Of a stretch of 64,000 nucleotides of DNA, positions 9,067-16,551 are shown piece after piece. This DNA is from Mucilaginibacter sp. SJ (GTDB lineage: Bacteria > Bacteroidota > Bacteroidia > Sphingobacteriales > Sphingobacteriaceae). Each line of letters opens with the position of its first letter. Position 1 is the stretch's first letter. The notes below the pieces were generated by a model, which did not search any database, was not told where the DNA came from, and saw only the letters and a program-made list of their open reading frames with translations. The DNA is taken from the NCBI RefSeq assembly GCF_028993635.1, contig NZ_CP118631.1:3286001-3350000 (forward strand), written 5' to 3'. The position numbers and the translations under genes are program-made.

Positions 9067-9610
9067 CTTGCAAAAAGGCCAAAGGGAAACCATTGGTGCC
9101 CCCAAATTTACTATAGGCCTTGGTTGGGATACAAACAGCTCATCAACAGGCTCGGCCTTTGACCTGGACGCTTCGGTGTTCATCATGGGCGATAACAAGA
9201 AAATACTGGCCGACGAATTTTTCGTTTTCTATAATAACTCAAAATCTCCGGATGGCGCTGTTGAGCATACTGGCGATAACCTGACCGGTGCCGGCGATGG
9301 TGATGATGAGCAGATCATTGTCGATCTTTCAAAGATCGATCCGCGCGCTACTGAGATCTGCATTGTGGTAACCATTCATGAGGCCGAAAGCCGCCGCCAA
9401 AACTTTGGTCAGGTACGCAACTCTTTTGTCCGCATTTTTGACTCGGCTACTAACGTCGATATTTTGAAATACGAACTGGAAGAAGATTTTTCGATAGAAA
9501 CCGCGGTTGAATTTGGCCGTATCTACAAAAAAGATAACAACTGGAAATTTGAAGCTGTGGGTGCCGGTATGAAGGGCGGCTTACAGGATTATTTAAACAA
9601 ATACAACTAA
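9056..9610 (+). CDS. terD: TerD family protein (third of four)
   Basis: 184 residues from MAINLQKGQR. The Ca2+ motifs are textbook: FDLDAS (35-40) and GDNLTGAGDGDDE (73-85). The downstream half matches the first TerD closely, including VTIHEAESRRQNFGQVR, so the two are recent paralogues. The start codon lies inside the end of the PRTase gene (11-bp overlap) and the stop is 4 bp before the fourth TerD, which fixes the operon. Role: Ca2+-binding element of the Ter stress system. Confidence 0.95.
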   Translation: MAINLQKGQRETIGAPKFTIGLGWDTNSSSTGSAFDLDASVFIMGDNKKILADEFFVFYNNSKSPDGAVEHTGDNLTGAGDGDDEQIIVDLSKIDPRATEICIVVTIHEAESRRQNFGQVRNSFVRIFDSATNVDILKYELEEDFSIETAVEFGRIYKKDNNWKFEAVGAGMKGGLQDYLNKYN

Positions 9611-9614
9611 AATT

Positions 9615-10229
9615 ATGGCTATCAATCTTCAAAAAGGGCAGCGGATCAGCCTGGAAAAAAGTAACGGCAGCAAATTGCAAAATGTATGTGTTGGGATAAA
9701 CTGGGGCGCGATAGAAAGAAAAGGCCTGTTTGGCTTTGGCACTACCAAAGAGGCCGTTGACCTTGATGCCAGCTGCATTTTATATGATGAAAGCAAACGT
9801 TTGGTTGATGTAATCTACTTCGGCAACCTGCGTTCAAAAGACCACGCTGTAAGGCACAGCGGTGATGACCTAACCGGCGATATGGCCGGCAACGACGGCC
9901 TGGACAATGAAGTGATCACCGTTGATTTTGCTACGCTGAGCCCAACCATAAGCTATGTAGCCTTTGTGTTAAACAGCTTCCGCGGTCAGGATTTTGGCAC
10001 CATCCCGTTTGCCTCTATCCGTATTTATGAAGGTACGCCAACCCGTGTTAACGAAATCTTCGCTACTTATGATATTGCGCACAGCAAGGATTTTGCAGGC
10101 CATGTATCCATGGTGATGGGCGTATTTTACAAAAAGAATGGCGAGTGGAAATTTAATGCCATTGGCGAACCAACCCGCGACCGTAAATTGGAAGAAACGG
10201 TGAAAACTGTAACCGCAACTTACTTGTAA
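9615..10229 (+). CDS. TerD family protein, divergent (fourth of four)
   Basis: 204 residues from MAINLQKGQR. It carries a short GLFGFG insert (38-43) before VDLDASC (48-54). The second Ca2+ motif is altered and lengthened to GDDLTGDMAGNDGLDNE (83-99), still rich in acidic ligands. The C-terminal third (VFYKKNGEWKFNAIGEP) is typical of the family. It pairs with the third TerD exactly as the second pairs with the first (4-bp gaps in both), pointing to duplication of a short-plus-insert TerD unit. An 87-bp gap separates it from telA. Confidence 0.93.
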   Translation: MAINLQKGQRISLEKSNGSKLQNVCVGINWGAIERKGLFGFGTTKEAVDLDASCILYDESKRLVDVIYFGNLRSKDHAVRHSGDDLTGDMAGNDGLDNEVITVDFATLSPTISYVAFVLNSFRGQDFGTIPFASIRIYEGTPTRVNEIFATYDIAHSKDFAGHVSMVMGVFYKKNGEWKFNAIGEPTRDRKLEETVKTVTATYL

Positions 10230-10316
10230 AAGTTTAATTCATTGATCTTAAGTATTAAGCCGAATGGCGCTTAAGATCAGCTAATAAAGTACTACTAAAT
10301 CATTAATAATAAGATT

Positions 10317-11483
10317 ATGGAAAGTGCACCAAACAATGATGAACTAAATCTGAATATACCACCGCTGATCACTCCAACCAATCTGGATCTTCCGGCGGCA
10401 GCCGCACCAACCGGCAATGTGCCTATGAAGGTGGATAAACAAGGTAATGTCAACCTTGACGCTATACCAAACCAGGACCTCCAAAAATATGGCGAGATGG
10501 GTAAGGATATTAATCCGGCGGATGTTAACTCGATACTGAATTATGGGGTTGAGGTGCAAAACTCCATGGAGAAATACAGCAACAACTTTCTTACTTCAGT
10601 ACGCACCTATAACTCTGGCGAGGTAGGCGGGCTTATTAATGAATTACTTACCGAGCTCAATTACATTGACGTTGATGAGCTTAACCAAAACGCGTTCACC
10701 TCATTTATATCACATATCCCCTTCATGAAAAAGCTGGTGGTTGATACCAAAAAGCTTTTCCAGAAATACGATACCGTGGTTAATAACATCGATAAGATCA
10801 CCAATAAGATCAAGGCAGGCCGCGTTAATTCATTAAAGGATAACAGCTCGCTGCAAACCATGTTTGACAGCAACGTTACTTATATCAAGCAAATGGAAGA
10901 CCTGATCATTGCCGGGCAGCTCAAATACAATGAGCTTAACGAAAAGCTGGCTGTGATGGACGGCAACCCAACAGCTTATCAGGATTATGAAATTGCCGAT
11001 CTGCGCGATTTTGTGAACCGTTTGGATAAACGCCTTGCCGACCTGAAGGTAGTTCGTTTTATCATGCTGCAGTCGCTGGCGCAGATCCGCGTGGTACAGA
11101 ATAACAATACCACCATTGCCGAAAAGGCGCAATCTATTGTATCAACCACAATCCCGGTTTGGAAAAACCAGCTCACCATAGCTGTTGCCCTCAACCGTCA
11201 GAAAGAGAATGTGGAGATGCAGAAAAAGATCTCGGATACCACCAATACCATTTTACAAAAGAATGCCGAAATGCTGAAACAAAACAGTATTGATGTAGCC
11301 CGCGAAAATGAAAAAACGGTAGTATCGTTAGATACACTGAAAAAGACCACTTCATCTCTTATTGAAACCCTTACTGAGGTAAAACGGATCCACGATGAAG
11401 GCACGGCCAATCGCCGCACGTTAAATACCGAGCTTCAAAACCTGGAAACAGAACTGAAGAAAACGGTAACGAGTGTGAGTTAA
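10317..11483 (+). CDS. telA: toxic anion resistance protein, TelA/KlaA family
   Basis: 388 residues, almost entirely helical. The central region (about 95-300), with EVGGLINELLTELNYIDVDELN and LAQIRVVQNNNTTIAEKAQS split over helices, is the TelA family core; the end (about 295-385) is coiled-coil. A Pro/Asn-rich leader of about 60 residues precedes it. TelA proteins accompany TerD operons and plasmid tellurite determinants and probably link the Ter system to the membrane or cell envelope, though this copy has no transmembrane segment. It is the last gene of the cluster; terC, terZ-type vWA and ATP-grasp genes found in larger ter loci are absent here. Confidence 0.9.
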   Translation: MESAPNNDELNLNIPPLITPTNLDLPAAAAPTGNVPMKVDKQGNVNLDAIPNQDLQKYGEMGKDINPADVNSILNYGVEVQNSMEKYSNNFLTSVRTYNSGEVGGLINELLTELNYIDVDELNQNAFTSFISHIPFMKKLVVDTKKLFQKYDTVVNNIDKITNKIKAGRVNSLKDNSSLQTMFDSNVTYIKQMEDLIIAGQLKYNELNEKLAVMDGNPTAYQDYEIADLRDFVNRLDKRLADLKVVRFIMLQSLAQIRVVQNNNTTIAEKAQSIVSTTIPVWKNQLTIAVALNRQKENVEMQKKISDTTNTILQKNAEMLKQNSIDVARENEKTVVSLDTLKKTTSSLIETLTEVKRIHDEGTANRRTLNTELQNLETELKKTVTSVS

Positions 11484-11495
11484 CCCCACCCTAAC

Positions 11496-11513
11496 CCTCC
11501 CCTGAAGGGGAGG
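11496..11513 (+). terminator. hairpin directly after telA
   Basis: CCTCCCCT-GA-AGGGGAGG is a perfect 8-bp stem 12 bp after the telA stop. There is no clear T-run, so it may be a repeat hairpin that stabilises the 3' end rather than a classic terminator. A sibling hairpin is at 48044-48062. Confidence 0.5.
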
Positions 11514-11562
11514 ACTTTAAATCATAAGTGTTAACTGAAAGAGAGCATGACACCTCCACGCA

Positions 11563-11662
11563 GTCATGCTGAACTTGTTTCAGCACCCCATAAGAAAGGT
11601 AGTCCATTTGCTTAGCATCGAGGCTTAGCGAGTGAGGTGTTGAAACAAGTAATCAACATGAC
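11563..11662. repeat. REP-type inverted repeat
   Basis: The left arm 11563-11587 (GTCATGCTGAACTTGTTTCA...) and the right arm 11636-11662 are reverse complements apart from one substitution and a 2-bp insertion. The motif is of a type common between genes in Bacteroidota. The loop is about 48 bp. Confidence 0.65.
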
Positions 11663-11759
11663 CATATTTTTAATTACGTTATAATGAACCTGTCAAAACA
11701 TGGCGGACAGGCCTTTATGCGCAAGTCTTCGACAGGTTCAGACTAACTGGCCTTTTCCA

Positions 11760-11966
11760 TCACCCAATCACAACTGGTCTCCTCCCATACCTGTTTATAA
11801 CCTCGACCAAAATCAGATTAGGTACCCAGCTTAAAAAGGCAATGATGAGGTAATTGTTATGAAAGTTTACGCCATTACCCAAAACGGTAAATAGCCAGAT
11901 ATAAAAACGCAGAGTAACCGCGCCGAAGGCGAGGGCATAGCTCCGGTTCATCATTTTGATGTGAAA
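11760..11966 (-). pseudogene. remnant of a DUF2306-type membrane protein
   Basis: An open stretch after an in-frame TGA at 11967-11969 reads FHIKMMNRSYALAFGAVTLR, then a hydrophobic segment and FHNNYLIIAFLSWVPNLILV. This strongly resembles the last two helices of DUF2306 membrane proteins (HxxWMxRSYAL...AAVTLR, then SWVPNLxxxE). Only about 65 codons remain; the first two thirds of the usual protein are missing. A short expressed protein from the ATG at 11952-11954 cannot be excluded, but truncation is the simpler reading. Confidence 0.6.
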
Positions 11967-12031
11967 TCACCTCAAAAAGTGTTCAAGTATTAAATGAGGA
12001 TAGGTAAGAAATTTTCACACAAATTTTTCCA

Positions 12032-12091
12032 AATTAATCGAACCACACGAATTGCAAACCGACATCAAAAATTCGTGTAATTCGATTAATT
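12032..12091. repeat. AT-rich imperfect inverted repeat
   Basis: Arms 12032-12053 and 12070-12091 are 22 bp each and match at 20 positions (AATTAATCGAACCACACGAA against its reverse complement). A third AATTCGTGTAA follows at 12110. Part of the repeat debris upstream of the peroxiredoxin gene. Confidence 0.6.
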
Positions 12092-12287
12092 GTCGTCGAT
12101 TTTAAAATCAATTCGTGTAAAAATTTTCACTCCCGTTTATCACACGTTTAATCCTCTTAAAGAGGATTTTCCTGGCTAAAACTCTTAAAATTAAGACAAT
12201 AAATATCACCTATAGTATATAACAAACTATATAGTTAAAATCTATAATACATAAATTATAAGTATTCGGGCGGCAGCTTTTAATTTC

Positions 12288-12295
12288 TATATTTG
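12288..12295 (+). promoter_or_regulatory. -7 box of the peroxiredoxin promoter
   Basis: TATATTTG fits TAnnTTTG exactly, 27 bp before the start codon. The -33 region (about 12262-12268) is not a clear TTTG. Confidence 0.5.
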
Positions 12296-12322
12296 CATAA
12301 ACATTAAAAGAAATATCAAAAT

Positions 12323-12868
12323 ATGTTAACGATAGGACAAAAATTCCCCGAATTTTCTAAAACAGCGGTAGTAAGCCTTGAAAAAGGTAAAGAGTTTGAA
12401 ACCCTTACTTCTGAGTATTTAACCAACGATGATAACGTTTGGACTGTAATGTTCTGGTGGCCAAAAGACTTTACTTTTGTTTGCCCTACTGAAATTGCTG
12501 AATTCAACAAAAACTTTGGCGAATTCCGCGACCGCGAAACCCGTTTGATCGGTGCTTCTACAGATTCTGAATTCGTTCACGCTGCCTGGAGAAGAGATCA
12601 TGACGATCTGCGCGATTTGAAATTCCCTATGCTTGCTGATACGTCAAAATCATTAGCTGAAGACCTTGGTATTTTAGAGCCAACCGAAAAAATTGCTTAC
12701 CGTGCTACTTTCATCATCGACCCTCAAGGTATCATCCGCTGGGTATCAGTTAACGACCTGAGCGTTGGCCGTAATGTGAAAGAAGTATTACGCGTACTTG
12801 ACGGTTTACAAACTGACGAACTTTGCCCTTGCAACTGGGAAAAAGGTCAGGAAACTTTAACTGTATAA
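12323..12868 (+). CDS. ahpC: peroxiredoxin, actinobacterial AhpC-like
   Basis: 181 residues. The peroxidatic site is PKDFTFVCPTE with Cys54; the C-terminal ELCPCNW holds Cys168 and Cys170. This three-cysteine layout matches Mycobacterium tuberculosis AhpC, whose resolving cysteines are reduced by AhpD, and an ahpD gene follows here. The enzyme reduces H2O2, organic peroxides and peroxynitrite in the cytoplasm. An exact -7 box lies 27 bp upstream. Its stop is followed within 4 bp by the first arm of a 7-bp-period repeat array. No ahpF-type reductase is in the window. Confidence 0.95.
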   Translation: MLTIGQKFPEFSKTAVVSLEKGKEFETLTSEYLTNDDNVWTVMFWWPKDFTFVCPTEIAEFNKNFGEFRDRETRLIGASTDSEFVHAAWRRDHDDLRDLKFPMLADTSKSLAEDLGILEPTEKIAYRATFIIDPQGIIRWVSVNDLSVGRNVKEVLRVLDGLQTDELCPCNWEKGQETLTV

Positions 12869-12872
12869 TTTA

Positions 12873-12921
12873 AGCAGAAAGCCGAAGGCTGAAAGCTTAA
12901 AGCGAAAGGCTCAAAGCAAAG
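12873..12921 (+). repeat. heptad array, left arm (AGCNNAA words)
   Basis: Seven units in exact 7-bp phase: AGCAGAA, AGCCGAA, GGCTGAA, AGCTTAA, AGCGAAA, GGCTCAA, AGCAAAG. The array begins 4 bp after the peroxiredoxin stop. It is the forward arm of an inverted pair whose other arm is 13002-13077. Confidence 0.85.
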
Positions 12922-13001
12922 GAAGCAAAAGCTTTCCGCTTTGGGCCTTTTCTTTAAACGCCAAGCATCATTCTAATTTCTGCTAATTAATTCAACTAAC
13001 A

Positions 13002-13077
13002 AAAAGCTTTGGGCTTTATGCCTTTAGCATTCCGCTACAAACAACAGCTTTAGGCCTTCTGCCTTCAGCTTTAAGCT
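13002..13077 (-). repeat. heptad array, right arm abutting the ahpD start
   Basis: On the plus strand: AAAAGCT, TTGGGCT, TTATGCC, TTTAGCA, TTCCGCT, a 6-bp gap, AACAGCT, TTAGGCC, TTCTGCC, TTCAGCT, TTAAGCT. These are reverse complements of the AGCNNAA words. The last unit ends 7 bp before the ahpD ATG at 13085. Confidence 0.85.
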
Positions 13078-13084
13078 CAAAAAA

Positions 13085-13669
13085 ATGAACGAAAGTACCG
13101 AAGTGATCCAGGAGATACTTGAAAGTATCGGATTAGATAAAAATTACCGCACAGCCAGCCTGAGCCTTTTAGAAACCGGCGAATCACGCTACCTGCGCGA
13201 TCTTAAACTAAATTTTGTCAGCACCCTTACCTCAGCACATTTAAGCAATAAGGAATGCGCCCTGCTTGGTTTGGCTACTGCAGTAAACAACAATAATCTG
13301 CCGCTTACCAACTTCTTTACCAAATACGCTAAAGAAAGTGACGCTACCGATGCTGAAATTGGCGAAGCTGTTGGCTGTGCTTCATTACTGGCATCAAACA
13401 ATGTGTTTTACCGTTTCAGGCATTTTACTCAAAAAGAAAAGTACACCCAGATCCCTGCCCGTATCCGCATGCAGTTAATGGTGAAACCTGTTACCGGTAA
13501 AGAGTTTTTTGAACTGGCCAGTTTAGCAGTATCAGCAATTAATGGCTGCGAGATGTGCGTGAATGCACATGAGGATTCGCTTATAAAATTAGGCACCACC
13601 GAGGAGCGTATTTTTGATGCAGTGCGTATAGCATCATTGATCACCGCTACAGGTAAAGTTATATTTTAA
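13085..13669 (+). CDS. ahpD: AhpD-like alkyl hydroperoxidase (CMD family)
   Basis: 194 residues. The active site SAINGCEMCVNAHEDSL contains CxxCxxxH (Cys155, Cys158, His162), and NNVFYRFRHF (105-114) and PARIRMQLM are the other AhpD landmarks. AhpD is a disulfide reductase that regenerates AhpC, as described in mycobacteria, and the partner gene is 216 bp upstream. The intervening space is almost wholly filled by an inverted heptad repeat pair, so transcript processing or a separate promoter may decouple the two genes. A strong hairpin terminator follows at 13694. Confidence 0.92.
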   Translation: MNESTEVIQEILESIGLDKNYRTASLSLLETGESRYLRDLKLNFVSTLTSAHLSNKECALLGLATAVNNNNLPLTNFFTKYAKESDATDAEIGEAVGCASLLASNNVFYRFRHFTQKEKYTQIPARIRMQLMVKPVTGKEFFELASLAVSAINGCEMCVNAHEDSLIKLGTTEERIFDAVRIASLITATGKVIF

Positions 13670-13693
13670 CAAGCTTAACTTATTTTAACAATG

Positions 13694-13729
13694 AAAAAGG
13701 CATGAAATAATAAAATTTCATGCCTTTTT
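13694..13729 (+). terminator. terminator of ahpD
   Basis: AAAAAGGCATGAAAT and ATTTCATGCCTTTTT form a 15-bp perfect stem ending in T5, 25 bp after the ahpD stop. The A-tract makes it usable from both sides. Confidence 0.85.
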
Positions 13730-13886
13730 CATAAATAGTATTTTATTGCCCAATAAAATTTGCGTTTATTAATTAAAATCCAGTAAATTTATACCTTAAG
13801 ATTAAACAAACCCCGGTCGCAATATTCAAATATGTTGTTTATGCGGGAGGAGTTACTTAAATTTTAATTGTTAATTTTTTTTGGGG

Positions 13887-13919
13887 AAAGCCGTTCCGGT
13901 AATAGTGGAACGGCTTTTA
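13887..13919. terminator. hairpin between ahpD and the efflux operon
   Basis: AAAGCCGTTCC and GGAACGGCTTT form an 11-bp stem followed by TATTGTTTT on the plus strand. It lies 6 bp beyond the MFS stop, so it may serve the leftward efflux operon, but its T-rich side points rightward. Confidence 0.65.
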
Positions 13920-13924
13920 TTGTT

Positions 13925-15469
13925 TTAGTGCGAATCCGCAACAGCTTTCAGCTTTTTGAACGGCTGCAGGTAAAGCAACGGTATCGAAAATAACATCACC
14001 AGTCCCGATATCCAATAAGCATCATCATACGTTAACAACAATGTTTGCCTGGTAACCATCCCTTCAATAGCCTGGTATGCCATATGGGTAGCGTCAATCA
14101 TTGATTTGCCTTTGGCCATAAATCCCTGGGTTAGCATATGCAAACGGTCATTAAACGGATTGTTATACGGATTGATATTCACCAGCAGGTTATTGCGGTG
14201 CACGCCCTGACGTATATGAATAATGGTAGTAAGCGTAGCAATCCCGAACGAACCGCCCAACTGGCGCATCATATTGTTCAAGCCCGATCCCTGGCCCAGT
14301 TCAGGGCCCTTCAGATCGGCCATAGCCAGTGTCGTAAGCGGTACGAACAATAAAGCCATGCCCACCCCACGGATTAACAAGGGCACTAACACGTCTTTTT
14401 CGCCGGTAGCCAATGTTGAGCTGCTCAGCATATGTGTAAATACATAAAACAAAAACATCCCTGCTGTAGCCATAAACTGGGCCGGTATGCCTTTATTGAG
14501 CATCTTACCTATGAATGGCATCATCACAATGGTACACAAACCACCGGGGAACAACAGCTCACCGGTTTGCTGGGCGTTAAAGCCAAGCAGGTTTTGACAA
14601 AATACCGGGAATACGAACACCGATCCATACAAACCAAACCCGAGTATAAAGGATGTGAACATCCCCACAGCAAAACTTCGGTGCCGCAGGATGCTGAAAT
14701 TTACAATCGGGTGCTCGGTACTCATCTCGCGCCAGATAAACAATATGGTGCCTAATACAGCCGATATGGTTAGTATCAGGATATACGGTTTAGCAAACCA
14801 GTCCTCGCTTTCGCCTTTTTCAAGTACCGTTTGTAAACTGCCCACGGCAATGGCCAGCAGGATAATACCCCACCAGTCAACAGGTTTGCCTTTGGCATCC
14901 TTAGGTGTTTCCCGCACAAAGGTGTAGGTACAAAACGCAGCCAGCGCTCCTACCGGGATGTTTACATAAAAGATCCATGGCCATGAGTAATTTTCAACTA
15001 TCCAGCCACCAATGGTTGGGCCCACAGTTGGACCTACTACGGCTCCCAAACCAAATAGCGCGGTTGCAGTACCTATCTGCTCACGAGGCCAGGTTTCAAG
15101 TAATATGGCCTGGGCTGTCGAAATCAAACCACCGCCGGCAATACCCTGAATAATCCTGAATAATACCAGCTCATCCATACTGTGCGCGTTACCACATAAA
15201 AATGATACGATGGTAAACACTATGATAGATGCCATGAAATAATTTTTACGCCCAAAACGGCCGCCCAGCCAACCCGACATGGGCAATATGATCACGTTTG
15301 CTACCGCATACCCGGTAACTACCCAGGCCACATCCTCAAGGGTTGCGCCAAGGTTACCTTGTATGTGAGGCAACGCTACGTTAACGATAGTGGTATCAAT
15401 CAGCTCCAGTAATGAAGCTGTGATCACCGTAATGGTGATGATCCACTTTTTAAAGCCAGTTTCAGCCAT
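13925..15469 (-). CDS. DHA2-family MFS drug exporter (EmrB/QacA type)
   Basis: 514 residues with about 14 membrane segments. MFS motif A is present as GWLGGRFGRKNYF (about 66-78); the antiporter motif is LFGLGAVVGPTVGPTIGGWI (about 139-158). Such transporters expel hydrophobic drugs across the inner membrane by proton antiport and work with an HlyD/EmrA adaptor and a TolC channel, both encoded just upstream. The four genes tetR-tolC-hlyD-mfs run leftward with gaps or overlaps of 22 bp or less, so they form one operon. The substrate is not predictable from sequence. Confidence 0.94.
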   Translation of the reverse strand: MAETGFKKWIITITVITASLLELIDTTIVNVALPHIQGNLGATLEDVAWVVTGYAVANVIILPMSGWLGGRFGRKNYFMASIIVFTIVSFLCGNAHSMDELVLFRIIQGIAGGGLISTAQAILLETWPREQIGTATALFGLGAVVGPTVGPTIGGWIVENYSWPWIFYVNIPVGALAAFCTYTFVRETPKDAKGKPVDWWGIILLAIAVGSLQTVLEKGESEDWFAKPYILILTISAVLGTILFIWREMSTEHPIVNFSILRHRSFAVGMFTSFILGFGLYGSVFVFPVFCQNLLGFNAQQTGELLFPGGLCTIVMMPFIGKMLNKGIPAQFMATAGMFLFYVFTHMLSSSTLATGEKDVLVPLLIRGVGMALLFVPLTTLAMADLKGPELGQGSGLNNMMRQLGGSFGIATLTTIIHIRQGVHRNNLLVNINPYNNPFNDRLHMLTQGFMAKGKSMIDATHMAYQAIEGMVTRQTLLLTYDDAYWISGLVMLFSIPLLYLQPFKKLKAVADSH

Positions 15470-15473
15470 AATG

Positions 15474-16529
15474 TTATTCTTTAATTACAGATACGTTTAC
15501 GCTCATACCAGGGCGTAATTTTGCAAGCTCCTCTTTGGTGCCGTTAATTTTGATTTTCACAGGCACACGCTGTACAACTTTTACGAAGTTACCGGTAGCA
15601 TTATCCGGTGGCAATAGGGAGAATTTAGCACCTGTTGCAGGCGAAAAATTGTAAACCTGGCCTTCCAGCTTCATGTCTGGATAAGCGTCAACTTCAATTT
15701 CAACTTTTAAACCGTTTTTGATATTGGTAAGCTGAGTTTCTTTGTAGTTAGCGGTAATGTAAAGGCTGTTATCATTCACAATTGAAAACAAAGTTTGACC
15801 AGCCTGTACCAGCTGACCTAACTGTACATTCTTTTTAGAGGCTAAGCCACTTGCCGGAGATTTTACCAGCGTGTAGCTCAATTGCAGCTTTGCATAATCA
15901 ATATCAACCTGCCTTTGCGATACACCTGTGTGGGTAACCGCTAACTGGCTGCGGGTTGTACCAATTTGCTGAACAGCAGCTTTGTACTGATCCTGCGATG
16001 CCCTGTAATTAGCTTTTGCAACATCCAAATCGGCCTTAGCCTGGTCAAATTGTTGCTGGGTTACCGACCCGTCTTTTACCAGGTTGGCGTAACGGTCGTA
16101 ATCTTTCTGTACTTTTTCTAAATGGGCCAGGTTTGATGAAACCTGGGCTTTTGCACTTGCAGAGTTTGCTTCGTTAGCGAAAATTTGCGATTGATTTACA
16201 TTAATGCCTGCGCTTGCGCCAACTTGTGCCGCCTGAGCCTGCTCTAATTTTACCTTATAATCGCGGTCATCAATTTTAACCAGCGGCTGACCTACGTTTA
16301 CATGGGTGTTTTCTTCAAAATAAATTGAATCAACATATCCGCCAACGCGGGCAACTACAGGGCTAATATCGCCGTCAATCTGGGCGTCGTCAGTATCGAT
16401 GTGCTTGCTGAAATAGATGTATTCTTTTATACCGAAAATTACGCCGCCAATAAGTACAATGCCTAATATGATGGGGATAACTTTGTTTTTCTTTTTCGGT
16501 TGTTCCGGTGTTTCTTGTTCCTTTGCCAT
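15474..16529 (-). CDS. HlyD-family membrane-fusion adaptor (EmrA type)
   Basis: 351 residues from the ATG at 16527-16529 (MAKEQETPEQPKKKNK); a longer frame begins inside the tolC end but adds a non-family leader. One membrane helix (about 17-34) is followed by the biotinyl-lipoyl halves, DTDDAQIDGDISPVVARVGG and LVKSPASGLASKKNVQLGQL, flanking a coiled-coil hairpin at about 90-200. It would bridge the inner-membrane MFS pump and the TolC channel in the periplasm. The gap to the MFS gene is 4 bp, to tolC 22 bp. Confidence 0.93.
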   Translation of the reverse strand: MAKEQETPEQPKKKNKVIPIILGIVLIGGVIFGIKEYIYFSKHIDTDDAQIDGDISPVVARVGGYVDSIYFEENTHVNVGQPLVKIDDRDYKVKLEQAQAAQVGASAGINVNQSQIFANEANSASAKAQVSSNLAHLEKVQKDYDRYANLVKDGSVTQQQFDQAKADLDVAKANYRASQDQYKAAVQQIGTTRSQLAVTHTGVSQRQVDIDYAKLQLSYTLVKSPASGLASKKNVQLGQLVQAGQTLFSIVNDNSLYITANYKETQLTNIKNGLKVEIEVDAYPDMKLEGQVYNFSPATGAKFSLLPPDNATGNFVKVVQRVPVKIKINGTKEELAKLRPGMSVNVSVIKE

Positions 16530-16551
16530 TTTATTTAAAGGTTTGGTATTA

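Larger units (their letters stand above)
11484..12322. other. repeat-rich gap with gene remnant
   Basis: 839 bp holding, in order, a post-stop hairpin, a common REP-type inverted repeat, a GAACCTGTC/GACAGGTTC dyad (about 11690-11752), a DUF2306 remnant on the minus strand, an AT-rich dyad, and the promoter of the peroxiredoxin gene. It looks like decayed sequence between the ter operon and the peroxiredoxin genes. Confidence 0.7.

Noticed and set aside
6148..11483. Mobile defence island carrying the ter genes
   Set aside because: No integrase, transposase, tRNA junction or base-composition break was seen; the flanking repeats are of types found throughout the window.
12873..13077. CRISPR array
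   Set aside because: Units are 7 bp with no constant repeat and no spacers, and no cas genes occur in the window.
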